This document shows, in pieces, positions 53,270-63,236 of a stretch of DNA of 64,000 nt. The stretch is from the NCBI GenBank assembly GCA_010093605.1, contig MU004202.1:543965-607964 (forward strand), written 5' to 3'. Each line of letters opens with the position of its first letter. The stretch's first letter is position 1. Source of the DNA: Lophium mytilinum. Taxonomy: Eukaryota; Ascomycota; Dothideomycetes; Mytilinidiales; Mytilinidiaceae. The notes under the pieces are model-generated. The model was not told where the DNA came from, did no database searches, and was given only the letters and a program-made list of their open reading frames with translations. The position numbers and the translations under genes are program-made.

Positions 53270-56200
53270 ATGTCGTTCTATAACCTCACCGACGTCGCTT
53301 CATTTTGCACCGCTCACGCCGACAATGTCTTCGGCCCGGTAGTCAGCCCTGTTTGTCGCCATGGCTTTGATTTTACCTTGTTGTTTGAGCAGTCCATCCT
53401 TTCAATTGGACCCTCGTCCATCTTCCTTTTGCTCGTGCCTTTGCGACTGTTCTGGCTTTACCGTTCCAAAACTACTGCCAGACCTTCGTTCAGCGTCTAC
53501 CTTGGAAAAGCGGTAAGACCTCCGTGATATCTAGCCTCGTAACATCGAAGACCCTCCGGCTTACGAAACCGAATATTCAGGTTGCCATCACTCTTCTTGT
53601 CAGCCTACAATTGGCCCAGCTAATACTCTGGGCATCGAATCCCTCGAGCCGGACTCCGGCTTCGGTACCTTCTGCTGTCCTCTCTTTCGTTTGCGCACTT
53701 GTAATATACCCACTGTCCTATCTGGAACAGACTCGCTCCGTCCATCCCTCGACTCTTTTGGAACTATACCTTATATCATCTTCGGTGCTTAGTATCCCCC
53801 AAGCGCGCACGCTATTCCTACGACAAGATGACCTGCCTATCGCAGCCATTTTCGTGGCTAGTATTGGAGCTACGCTCCTGCTCTGGACCTTAGAAGCTCG
53901 AAGTAAGACGAAATCACTCAAGGAACCGTATAGAGAGTACCCTCCCGAGGCTACTCGGGGCGTTTGGAATCGAACGTTCTTCTGGTGGTTGAATACCTTG
54001 TTCGTTTCGGGTCTGAAAAGGCTCCTTTCTATGAACGACCTCTGGAAGCTCCCCCCAAGTATGTCCTCAGAGCGGTTGCGAGACGCTATGCAAAAATCTT
54101 GGGATCAACGACGTAAGTAACGACTCAAATGCCTTGAAAGTCACAACGCTAATACCTTTCAGCTATGCCAGAAGGACGGCGATCTCTGGTCTGGGCATCC
54201 ATCAAGTGCCTCCGGTGGCCCCTCCTCTCTGTCGTAATCCCTCGTATCGCATTGATCGGCTTCAACTACGCTCAGCCTTTCTTGATCAGTCGCGTAATCA
54301 GCTTTGTAGGGCAACCGCGTGCCTCTCAGAACTACAATGACAGTCTTGGCTTGATCGGAGCTGCCGCTCTGATCTACACCGGCGCAGCTGTAAGATTATT
54401 TGATTCCTCAAAAAGAGGCTAGATTGCTGACTGAACAGATGACTACCGTGCTGTACATGCACAGGCTATATCAGTCAATCACCATGTTTCGTGGAGCTCT
54501 GGTTGGGCTTGTCTTCAATAAAACCCTTGTGCTCCGCGATGGCGTGTATGACGAGTCAGCGTAAGTGTAGTAGCCTATCGAGTATAAGCACTCAACTCAC
54601 ACTAATCTCTTCCTGCAGTGCAGTAACGCATATGTCCACCGATATCGATAGGATTGCCGAAGGGATGAAGAACATGCACGAGACTTGGGCTCGCCTTATC
54701 GAGGTGGCAATTGGCATCTGGCTACTCTCAACCCAGCTAGGCGCAGTCTCTATCACACCTATCGTGATAGTAGTTAGTAAGTTACACGCGTCGTTTCCCT
54801 CATTATCCCAGACTCCATGAAAGACTAATGCTGCCTTCAGTCTGCGCCGGGATAAATACATGGGCTGCGAAGCAGTCAAGTATTCGACAGAAAATATGGG
54901 GCGCGTCCGTACAAACTCGCATTGGAGGGACCGCTTCCTTGCTGGGTTCCATGAAGAGTGTAAAGATGATGGGACTGGCAGACTTGATGTCCGACAACAT
55001 CTTAGCCGACCGTGTCCACGAGATGGATACAGCGAAAGGGTTTCGATGGGTGCAAGTTTTTGTTAACTCCGTAGGTAAGTGACCCCACAGGCCTTAAAAC
55101 GTTTTGCCGTTTCTGACTTTGAAAAGGGTACACTCCTATGATTTTCGCACCCGTCCTCACTTTTGTTGCGTACGAAATCAAAGCACGGATCCAAGGCTCA
55201 AGCTCTCTATCTACGAACCAAGCTTTGACCTCGCTGGCTACTGTCACTTTGCTAACGCACCCTGCGTCTATACTGCTGACGTCCATTCCTGAAACTGGCG
55301 CTATACTAGGATTGTTCGATCGTGTCCAAGGCTTTCTAGTTGCATCCTCTTGGGAGGACACAAGGGGAAATCTAAGAAACAGTGTCTCTCCAAATCAGGA
55401 CCCATCACAGTCAGAGTCAGACCTAGAGCTTCAAGAGATCAAGGGTTTCCAGCGTCCTTTAGTTTCTTCGTCAGCATTTCCTGGCCGTCCAAAAACAAGC
55501 GCAATCTTCATGACTGGCATAAGTGTCCGACCTTCGCCGACCTCCACACCCGCAATCACCAACGTCAGTATGCAGCTTCAAGGTTCTTCGACGACTATCC
55601 TATCAGGACCAGTAGGATCGGGTAAATCTACCCTCCTGAAGGCTATACTCGGGGAACTTCCTTTGGACGCCGGCAAGATTTCTGTGTCCTCTACACACGT
55701 TGGGTACTGCAGTCAAACACCGTGGATTTTGAATACCACGATTCAACGGAACATCTGCGGTCCCGTCCAGGTTTCCAAGATTGACGAAGCGTGGTATCAG
55801 ACTGTTCTGACGGCCTGTAACCTCGTTCACGACTTGCTTAGATGGGAACAAGGCGATCAAAGTATCCCGGGCTCTGGAGGATTGGCACTCAGTGGCGGGC
55901 AGAAGCAACGTGTTGCTCTTGCACGTGTGCTGTATGCAAAGCCGGATATCGTGCTTCTTGACGACGTATTGAGTGCTTTGGACAACACTACGGAACGGCA
56001 GGTTACGAACAGTCTCTTTGGCCCCGGCGGCCTCTTCCAGACACTAGGATGTACAGTGGTGCTGGTCACTCATTCTACTCGTCATTTCCATCTCGCCAAT
56101 CACATTGCGATCCTTAGCAAAGACGGCACAGTCGCTCAGCAGGGAAGCTTCGAAGAATTAAAAGCACGGGAGGGGTACATCAAAGGTCTCCTCTTAGACC

Positions 56201-58029
56201 CGAACCACGGAACGGACGAGATCGCTTCATCAGCGCAAATCATCACGCAAAAGCGGCCAGTTGTTAAAGGTGTCAGTGCAAACGATGTTTCAGATCTGAC
56301 TCGTAAGACTGGAGATGTTGCCGTTTATAAATACTATTTCAAGACGACCAGCCGATTCGGAATTGCATGCCTTCTCGCCGCCATAGCGTCCTACTGCTTC
56401 TCCTTCTTCTTTCCACAGCTGTGGCTCGTGTGGTGGACAAAGGCGAACGGACATGAGAATGGGAAGTACATCAGTGTCTACGTGTTATTGGCGGTGATAG
56501 CTTGGATATCTAGAGCATCTATGCTGGCGTTTCTACTGCTCTGGGTTTCCCCGATATCATCGATCAAACTGCACCAGATCCTCCTTCGGACGGCGACCAG
56601 GGCTCCACACTCATTCTTCACGAAAACGGACACTGGAATCACGTTGAATCGATTTAGTCAGGATATTGGCCTGATCGACCGCGTACTCCCGCTATCAGCT
56701 GCGCGCGTAGCCCTCTCCTTCGTGATCATCGCCCAGGCAGCGCTGATCGCTCAAGGATCCAGTTATATGGGGATCACCCTTCCTTTCATATGTCTTGCCA
56801 CTTACCTCCTCCAAAAAGTCTATCTTCTGACATCAAGGCAACTTCGTTTCCTCGACTTGGAAGCCCGAAGCCCTGTATACACCCACTTTCTTGAATGTCT
56901 AGAAGGGCTATCCACTATCAGGGCCTTTGGCTGGGCAAATGCCGCACAAGAGATAATGATGAAACGTCTCGACATCTCTCAGCGGCCGTATTACCTTATG
57001 TTTTGTCTCCAGCGATGGCTAGCCTTAATCCTAGATCTCATGATTGCCGTAATTGGTGTGATCGTAATCGCACTGGCCGTAAGAGTTCCTGGCACATCTA
57101 GCGGCGCTGCTATTGGAATCGCACTCAACAACGTCCTTGGATTCAACCAGTCACTCCGCCTGTTAATCGACAGCTGGACGCAATTCGAGACTTCCCTCGG
57201 CGCCATCGCACGTGTCAAGAATTTCGAAGCTGAAGTGCTCCCCGAAGACAGACCTGAGGAGATAGCAGAAGTACCAGCATCATGGCCAGAGTCTGGTGCT
57301 ATAGATTTCGAAAACGTCTCCGCTTCTTACGGCCCCGCTGCACCCGCTCTTAACAGCATCTCCCTTTCTATCACGCCCGGCCAAAAGATCGGTATCTGTG
57401 GCCGCACTGGCTCCGGCAAATCATCCCTCCTCCTAACCCTCTTCCGCCTTCTCGACCTTTCCTCAGGCAGCATCAGCATCGACGGCGTGGACATCTCCAC
57501 GATCCCCCGCGAAACGCTCCGGACTCGTCTAACCTGCATCCCGCAAGACCCCTTCATCCTCCCCACCACCGTTCGTCGGAACCTCGACCCCGCCTCCGCG
57601 TCATCAAAATCCAGTCCAATCCCCGACAACGACCTCATCGCTGCTCTCGAGCGCGTTCATCTTTGGCAGCCCATCCTCACGCGTGGCGGCCTGGATGCAC
57701 AGATGAAAACGACTCCGCTGTCAGCAGGGCAGCAGCAGCTATTCTGCCTCGCACGGGCAATGCTACGAAGGACGAGGATCCTGGTTCTCGATGAGGCAAC
57801 GAGTAATGTCGACCGAGAGATGGATCAGCTGGTGCAGGGGGTATTGAGGGAGGAGTTTCGGGAGAGAGGGTGTACGGTTATCATGGTGGCGCATCGATTG
57901 GAGACGATTCGTGATGCGGATGTGGTGGTGAGAATGGGGGAGGGGAAGATATTGGATGTTGGAACCCCGGAGAAGATATTGGGGGAGGCCGGGAAGATTG
58001 GAGGAGGTAAGGGATCCCTGGGAGAATGA
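53270..58029 (+). CDS. ABC transporter, ABCC (MRP-type) family
   Basis: Seven exons (53270-53512, 53581-54112, 54163-54389, 54439-54560, 54619-54776, 54841-55074, 55127-58029) give 1472 residues in frame throughout. An N-terminal extra membrane domain (TMD0, about residues 1-200) precedes the first six-helix domain. NBD1 has Walker A GPVGSGKST at about 666, signature LSGGQKQR at about 760 and Walker B IVLLDDVLSALD, with Asp in place of the catalytic Glu as usual in ABCC proteins. NBD2 has GRTGSGKSS at about 1264, LSAGQQQL at about 1370 and ILVLDEATSNVD. LSTIRAFGW in the second membrane domain is typical of the family. It should pump organic anions or conjugates at the plasma or vacuolar membrane. 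The divergent monooxygenase suggests a specialised metabolite. Confidence 0.93.
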
Positions 58030-58252
58030 CGGGTCTGCGCTGCTCCAGGCTCTGAGATATAGCTCCCGTCGGTTTCCCCTCGCAAGACTAGGCGTACCTA
58101 TACTAGTATCAAGCCATCGCTAGCAACTTGAGGCGCAATGATAAACCTTTACATCTTGCTCTGGATTTTTTGTTTAGTTCGAGAGGCTCTCAAGGCTACC
58201 TTCACATCGTACCTAGCCAGCTCATATGATAGCATTCCTTTAACGACTTACC

Positions 58253-59215
58253 TCAAGCTTGCCGCCCCTTCGGCTCACCCCCCGCGATAGCATCAATCAA
58301 CGTCTCCACCGCCGCCAACCCACTCCTAACCTGACACTCCACCGTATCTCCACCAACATGCGGCATCATAACCAAATTCTCATGCTCCAAAAACTCGCGA
58401 TACACCTCCAACGTCGGCGGCTCCACCTGACACGCATCCAACCCCACCCCCCAAAACCTCTTCGCCCTCAACGCCTCCAACAACGCCTTCTCATCCACAA
58501 TCCCGCCCCTCGCCGCATTAATCAAAATCGCCCCCTCCTTCATCCTCCCCATCTCCTCCCGCCCAATCAAACCCCTCGTCGCCGCCGTCAACGGCACATG
58601 CACCGTTACCACATCCGCCACCTCCAACAACTCCTCCAGAGTCCCCACCCGCTCATGCTCGATCCCCGGCCACCCGTCCGCAGGGAAATACGGATCATAC
58701 GCCACGACCCGCGCCTCCATCGCGCCGCGCCACTTCTTCGCGACCTCTCCACCGATATTCCCCATCCCCACCACCCCCACCGTTGTCCGAAACAGGCTTT
58801 TCGAGAACCACTCCGCCCGCAGCAGCTTCTCTCCCCTGCGAATCGCGCGGTCCATCTCGCACACGCGCCGCGCGACGGCGAGCGCGAGGGTCAGGGAGAG
58901 CTCGGCGACGGCTTCGGCGTTGACGGCGGGGGTGTTGTAGACGCGGACGCCGTGGCGCTTGGCGGCGGCGAGGTCGATGGCGTCGACGCCGACGCCTTGC
59001 TTGACGACGTATTTGAGGTTTGGGGCGGCGGCGAAGTCGGCTTCTGTGAGGGTGGTGCGGGCGCGGATGAGGATGGCGACGGCTTTTTGGGGCCAGTCGA
59101 TGTGGGCGGGGTCGGTGAAGAGGATGGGGGACATGGAGGGGTGGGATTGGAGGAGGGCGAGGGCGGCTTCGTTGTAGTGGCCGAGGACGTAGACGGGGGT
59201 GGGGGGTTGGGACAT
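58253..59215 (-). CDS. D-2-hydroxyacid dehydrogenase
   Basis: Single exon, 320 residues. The NAD-binding fold starts at about 146 with VGVVGMGNIGGEVAKKW, followed by the acidic end of strand 2 in AYDPYF. The catalytic Arg is in NAARGGIVDE, the Glu in LDACQVEPP, and the His in MPHVGGDT. N-terminal VVKQGVGVDAIDL supplies the substrate loop. This is the D-isomer-specific 2-hydroxyacid dehydrogenase family (phosphoglycerate, hydroxypyruvate, glyoxylate and related 2-oxoacid reductases), and the catalytic trio is intact. It is divergent from a PEP-mutase-like gene over 669 bp, which makes a 3-carbon oxoacid such as phosphonopyruvate a candidate substrate. That link is inference. Codons are strongly C-ending at the start and G-ending at the end. 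Confidence 0.9.
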   Translation of the reverse strand: MSQPPTPVYVLGHYNEAALALLQSHPSMSPILFTDPAHIDWPQKAVAILIRARTTLTEADFAAAPNLKYVVKQGVGVDAIDLAAAKRHGVRVYNTPAVNAEAVAELSLTLALAVARRVCEMDRAIRRGEKLLRAEWFSKSLFRTTVGVVGMGNIGGEVAKKWRGAMEARVVAYDPYFPADGWPGIEHERVGTLEELLEVADVVTVHVPLTAATRGLIGREEMGRMKEGAILINAARGGIVDEKALLEALRAKRFWGVGLDACQVEPPTLEVYREFLEHENLVMMPHVGGDTVECQVRSGLAAVETLIDAIAGGEPKGRQA

Positions 59216-59884
59216 GGTGGGTGTGTTGATTATAGAGAGGTTGGGAGTTGAGGTTTAGGAATTGGGGTTTGAGGTCTGAGGCTTGAGGTTTGAGGTTTGA
59301 GGCTTAAAAAATGCGGTATGAAATGAGTATATTTCAGGGTACTATATGTAGTAATATGTCATGCGAGCTGCGGGAATGATTCATCGAGGTGTGGGGAATA
59401 GACCCTGGAGGTTGATAAGGCTTATACCGGACTAGGGCTTGTATGAAGACAAGCTTTGCTGGCGTCATTTGGGAGCGGATGAGGAATCTTGTGCTACGTT
59501 AATTTGATAGGGGCAAGATGCTCGATACGTGTGTTGTTGATGCAAGACGGGCGGGGATTAAACTCCGCTACGCTGCCGACCTTGCCGAGTGGCCTCAGTC
59601 TAACTTTAATGTAACCGTGAGCCTGGTGGGTCCTCTGCAACACCAAGGTAAACGTCTATAAAGGTATTTGAAGCCCGTGCTGTCTTTCTTATTGCATGTT
59701 CGTAGTCTCTGCCTCCCTTATAACTTGAGTCTCCTTTTTCTTTCAATCCTCAACTTCTCGTCCATCTCCGTCAACCGCTGACTCACCACCATCTTTCTCT
59801 CTCCTGAAAATTTACACATATTCGATACCCGTCTTCAAGACTCTTCCCCCTATCCCAGCCTCATCCATCAACACCACCACCACC
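59216..59884. promoter_or_regulatory. Divergent upstream region, dehydrogenase / PEP-mutase-like
   Basis: 669 bp between start codons, with a pyrimidine-rich 5' flank before the rightward gene. At 59240-59310 there is a short imperfect tandem run built on TTGAGGTTTGAGG, close to the dehydrogenase start. Confidence 0.45.
59240..59310. repeat. Imperfect tandem run (TTGAGGTTTGAGG-like)
   Basis: The stretch repeats GAGGTTTGAGG / GAGGTCTGAGG / GAGGCTTGAGG units with single-base changes. It is 25-95 bp upstream of the dehydrogenase ATG and may be simple slippage or part of the 5' UTR. Confidence 0.6.
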
Positions 59885-60772
59885 ATGCCCCCCGCAACAG
59901 CCCAAATCGCCGCCCTGCGCGCCGCCCTCGCCAACACCTCACGCCCCGCCATCGCCATGGCCGCCCACAACCCCCTGACCGCCAAACTCGCCCACGAAGC
60001 CGGCTTCTCCGCCATCTGGGTCTCGGGCTTCGAGCTCTCTGCCTCCTATGCCGTCCCCGACGCCTCCATCCTCCCCGTATCCACCCACCTCGAAACCACC
60101 CGCGCCATGGGCGAAGTGCAGCCCCTCCCCCTCATCGCCGACCTCGACACCGGCTACGGCAACGCCGTCAACCTAACCTACGTCGTGCGCCAGTACGAAG
60201 CCGCCGGCGCGGCCGCCATCGTCATCGAAGACAACGTCTTCCCCAAGGAGAGCAGCCTGCGCGCCGGGCCGGCGGGCGCGAAGCGCAAGCTGGCGGGCAT
60301 CGCCGAGTTTCAGGGGAAGATTGCGGCCGCGAAGGCGGCGAGTAGCGTGTTGGTGATTGCGCGGACCGAGGCGTTGATTGCGGGGTATGGGGAGGCGGAG
60401 GCGTTGGAGCGGGCGGCGGCGTGGGCGGAGGCGGGGGCGGATGCGGTGTTGATCCATAGTAAGGCGAAGACGCCGGATGAGGTAGTGAGTTTCTGTAGGA
60501 AGTGGGATGGGAGGGTGCCTGTTGTGATTATCCCGACGAATTACCCGCAGTTGGGGTTTAAGGAGGCGGGGGAGTTGGGGAAGGTGGGGTTGGTGATTTG
60601 CGGGAATCATACGGTGAGGACGGTGGTGGAGGCGGTGAGGAAGACGTATAAGAAGATACTGGAGGAGGGCGGGATTGAGGGAGTGGAGGGGGATATTGCG
60701 AGTGTACAGGAGGTGTTTAAGTTGCAGGGGGATGGGGAGATGAGGGAAATTGAGAAGAAGTTTGTGAGGTAA
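59885..60772 (+). CDS. PEP mutase-like enzyme (isocitrate lyase/PEPM superfamily)
   Basis: Single exon, 295 residues, the normal length for PEP phosphomutase. Superfamily landmarks: MAAHNPLTAKLAHEAGF at 25-41, WVSGFELSAS at 45-54, the Asp of VPDAS at 59, metal-site DLDTGYGN at 86-93, active-site loop EDNVFPKESS at 115-124, ARTEA and IIPTNYP near the end. In true PEP mutases, which form the C-P bond of phosphonopyruvate, the loop reads EDKxxPKxNS. Here Lys121 is kept, but Asn at loop position 123 is Ser and the first Lys is Asn. Alternatives are phosphonopyruvate hydrolase or a dicarboxylate lyase. The divergent 2-hydroxyacid dehydrogenase supports a 2-oxoacid product. Codon choice flips from C-ending to G-ending at about 60300. 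Confidence 0.85.
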   Translation: MPPATAQIAALRAALANTSRPAIAMAAHNPLTAKLAHEAGFSAIWVSGFELSASYAVPDASILPVSTHLETTRAMGEVQPLPLIADLDTGYGNAVNLTYVVRQYEAAGAAAIVIEDNVFPKESSLRAGPAGAKRKLAGIAEFQGKIAAAKAASSVLVIARTEALIAGYGEAEALERAAAWAEAGADAVLIHSKAKTPDEVVSFCRKWDGRVPVVIIPTNYPQLGFKEAGELGKVGLVICGNHTVRTVVEAVRKTYKKILEEGGIEGVEGDIASVQEVFKLQGDGEMREIEKKFVR

Positions 60773-61633
60773 GCTTGAGCGGTGTCTGATGAAGTCAACG
60801 CAACACGAAGAGATCCTAGGTATAGAGCTATGTTTGCTGCATTTTTGACATCTTGTCCATTTCAAGTCAACTATCGTTCCTCCACTCCAGACTTCAAAAT
60901 TCAGGGCAGTGCCAGCACTGAATATGCCCGCAATTGTAACACTGCTCCCATGTGTACATGTCAGTTTTGCACCGATGGCATCTCCAAATCGCGCCGCGGG
61001 GAACTTGGTAAGTTGGTCGATACAGGCCTGGGTGGTCGTGTGTGCTTTTGTTCATTTTGATAGCTTGCTTAGGAGGTGATTTGCTAAAGGTTTTGAGACC
61101 TGGGAGAGGGAAACGAATTTACTGACCGTTGAAGTCCTATTAGAGGAGTTAGAAAGTATTTATACCCTACAGACAAGCCGCCAAGGTGGCTGTTGCTGGT
61201 CTGGCTGGTACAGTACATACGTTGTCGCCACGCCGCGTTCTGAGCTGGCCTTCTGCAAGGATGCTGTACTCTGCCAACTCATTCAGCAACGACCAAGAAA
61301 GCAACACATGTATTGGCGAGACCTAATCAAACAGTGATTAATCGAACAAATCTGACTATCACGTAGTGTACGTGAGGTACATAATTAAGCTGCTCGTGCC
61401 TTCCTACATATTTCCTAGCAGCAAGACTAATGGGTGAATTTACAGGGTATATATTTTGGGGAGGGATAAGCGCACACCCCCTAATTCCTCCACGCACGCC
61501 CCCTAATTCCTCCACGCACACCCCCCTATCGTCTAATCGTTTTACCACCTTCTAATTAGCTTAGATTACTGCTCTGGAGCCTCTAAGTAGCTTACTTAGC
61601 TTACGCGTAGTTTCTAAATGCCTACTCTATATG
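60773..61633. other. Intergenic, about 860 bp
   Basis: 3' flank of the PEP-mutase-like gene, then a transition into repeats. A 92-codon frame at 60782-61060 (TAPMCTCQFCTDG) is unsupported. From about 61440 the sequence becomes repeat-like. Confidence 0.4.
61471..61530. repeat. Tandem repeat, about 22-bp unit
   Basis: CGCACACCCCCTAATTCCTC occurs twice with a G/A change, followed by a third partial unit ending CCCCCCTATCG. It lies just outside the RIP-affected block. Confidence 0.75.
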
Positions 61634-62411
61634 TATCACGTCGTTCCTCAGCATTCTCTTGGTAGTCATCGAGGTCAGGAGTCATCACGTGCACGGACGT
61701 CACGTGATCTCCGGGCCGAGGGTTCTTCCGGCGCCCGGGGTTCTGCCGGCGCGCACTCAACTACGTAGCAGGCTCGTGGCCGGAGCCTCTCTCCTCCACG
61801 CAACCTCGTTAATAGAAATACAACCCTTTTCTTAGCCATAAACCTAATACTAGGTTGCGTTATTCTTTAAAACCTAGAAATATAGAAATATAGAAACCTT
61901 AATTTCTTTTTATATAGCTATACTACTATACGCGTATATATCTATATAGGTACTACTAGCTTTAAGATTTAGCTATATAATTACTTAATTACTAATATTA
62001 AAACTAATATATTTTCTTTTCTTACTTACTTTAATACTTTCTTTTTCTTTTCTATACTTATATAAAGCCTAGGCCTTACTATAAATAACTAGGTATAACT
62101 AACTATATTAATATACCTAGTAGATAACTTTATAACTCTAATATTCTATAAAGTAAGAGGGGGGTTAGTTACTAGAACCTTAATAAGATATAGAATAATA
62201 CTTAGAGTAATATCTTTAAGAAAGTAGATAAGAAAGTACTACTAATAGACCTTAACTACTTAGCTTTATATATAAAGAATTAATAAAACTATCTTACTAA
62301 GTAGTATAAGCACGTTAGTAAACTACTAAATATAGCTATAGTAGAGGCTCTTAATATCTAGAACTTCTATACTATTAGTATAGACTCTTAGATTATAGAA
62401 AGCCCTATTAC
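61634..62411 (+). repeat. Direct repeat, copy 1 (778 bp)
   Basis: Aligned with copy 2 at 62412, differences in the first ~170 bp are nearly all C in copy 1 against T in copy 2, or G against A. Example: TCACGTCGTTCCTCAGCATT against TTATATTATTTCTTAGTATT. So copy 1 keeps an unmutated, GC-rich edge (61634-61810) while the rest is as AT-rich as copy 2. Confidence 0.8.
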
Positions 62412-62821
62412 TATTATATTATTTCTTAGTATTCTCTTAGTAGTTATTAAGGTTAGAGGTTATTATATATATAGATGTTATATAATCTCTAGGCTAAGAG
62501 TTCTTCTAGCGCCCGAGGTTCTACTAGCGCCCGGGGTTCTACTAGTATATACTTAACTATATAGTAAGCTTATAGCTAGAGCCTCTCTTTTCTCTATATA
62601 ACCTTATTAATAGAAATATAACCCTTTTCTTAGCTATAAACCTAATACTAGGTTGCATTATTTTTTAAAACCTAGATATATAGAAATATAAAAACCTTAA
62701 TTTCTTTTTATATAGCTATACTACTATACGCGCGCGTATCTATATAGGTACTACTACTAGCTTTAAGATTTAGCTATATAGTTACTTAATTACTAACCTT
62801 AAAACTAATATATTTTCTTTT

Positions 62822-62859
<38 letters not shown>

Positions 62860-63236
62860 CTAAAACTCTCTTCTTATTTTCTATACCTATATAAAGCCTA
62901 GGCCTTACTATAAATAACTAGATATAACTAACTATATTAATACACCCGGTAGATAACTCTATAACTTTAATATTCTATAAGGTAAGAGGGGGGTTAGTTA
63001 CTAGGACTTTAATAAGATATAAAATACTTAAGGCAATATCTTTAAGAAAGCGGATAAGAAAGTACTATAGATAGACCTTAACCGCTTAGTATTATATATA
63101 AAGAACTAATAGAACTATTTTACTAAGTAGTATAAGTATATTAGTAAGCTACTTAATATAGCTATATTAGAGGCGCTTAATATCTAGAACTTCTATACTA
63201 TTAGTATAGACTTCTAGAATATAAAAAGCCCTATTA
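62412..63236 (+). repeat. Direct repeat, copy 2 (825 bp)
   Basis: This copy is RIP-mutated throughout except for short GCGCCCGGGG patches. It ends at CCCTATTA, as copy 1 does, after which copy 2 continues into unique sequence. The extra length comes mainly from a TTAC microsatellite at 62823-62858. Confidence 0.8.
62823..62858. repeat. (TTAC)9 microsatellite
   Basis: Nine perfect TTAC units lie inside copy 2 of the direct repeat. Copy 1 has only two units at the matching place, so the run expanded after duplication. Confidence 0.9.

Noticed and set aside
58259-59251. 330-codon plus-strand ORF opposite the hydroxyacid dehydrogenase
   Set aside because: It is His/Pro/Arg-rich then Gly/Asp-rich, a by-product of the C-to-G codon flip in the real gene on the other strand; the dehydrogenase motifs are unambiguous.
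59535-59650. Possible tRNA (GCCGAGTGGCC and an inverted GACGGGC-like end)
   Set aside because: The A-box-like and T-arm-like parts lie on opposite strands and no cloverleaf can be drawn.
60173-60865. 230-codon minus-strand ORF opposite the PEP-mutase-like gene
   Set aside because: Same cause as the ORF opposite the dehydrogenase: low-complexity His/Pro/Arg/Leu composition and no domain.
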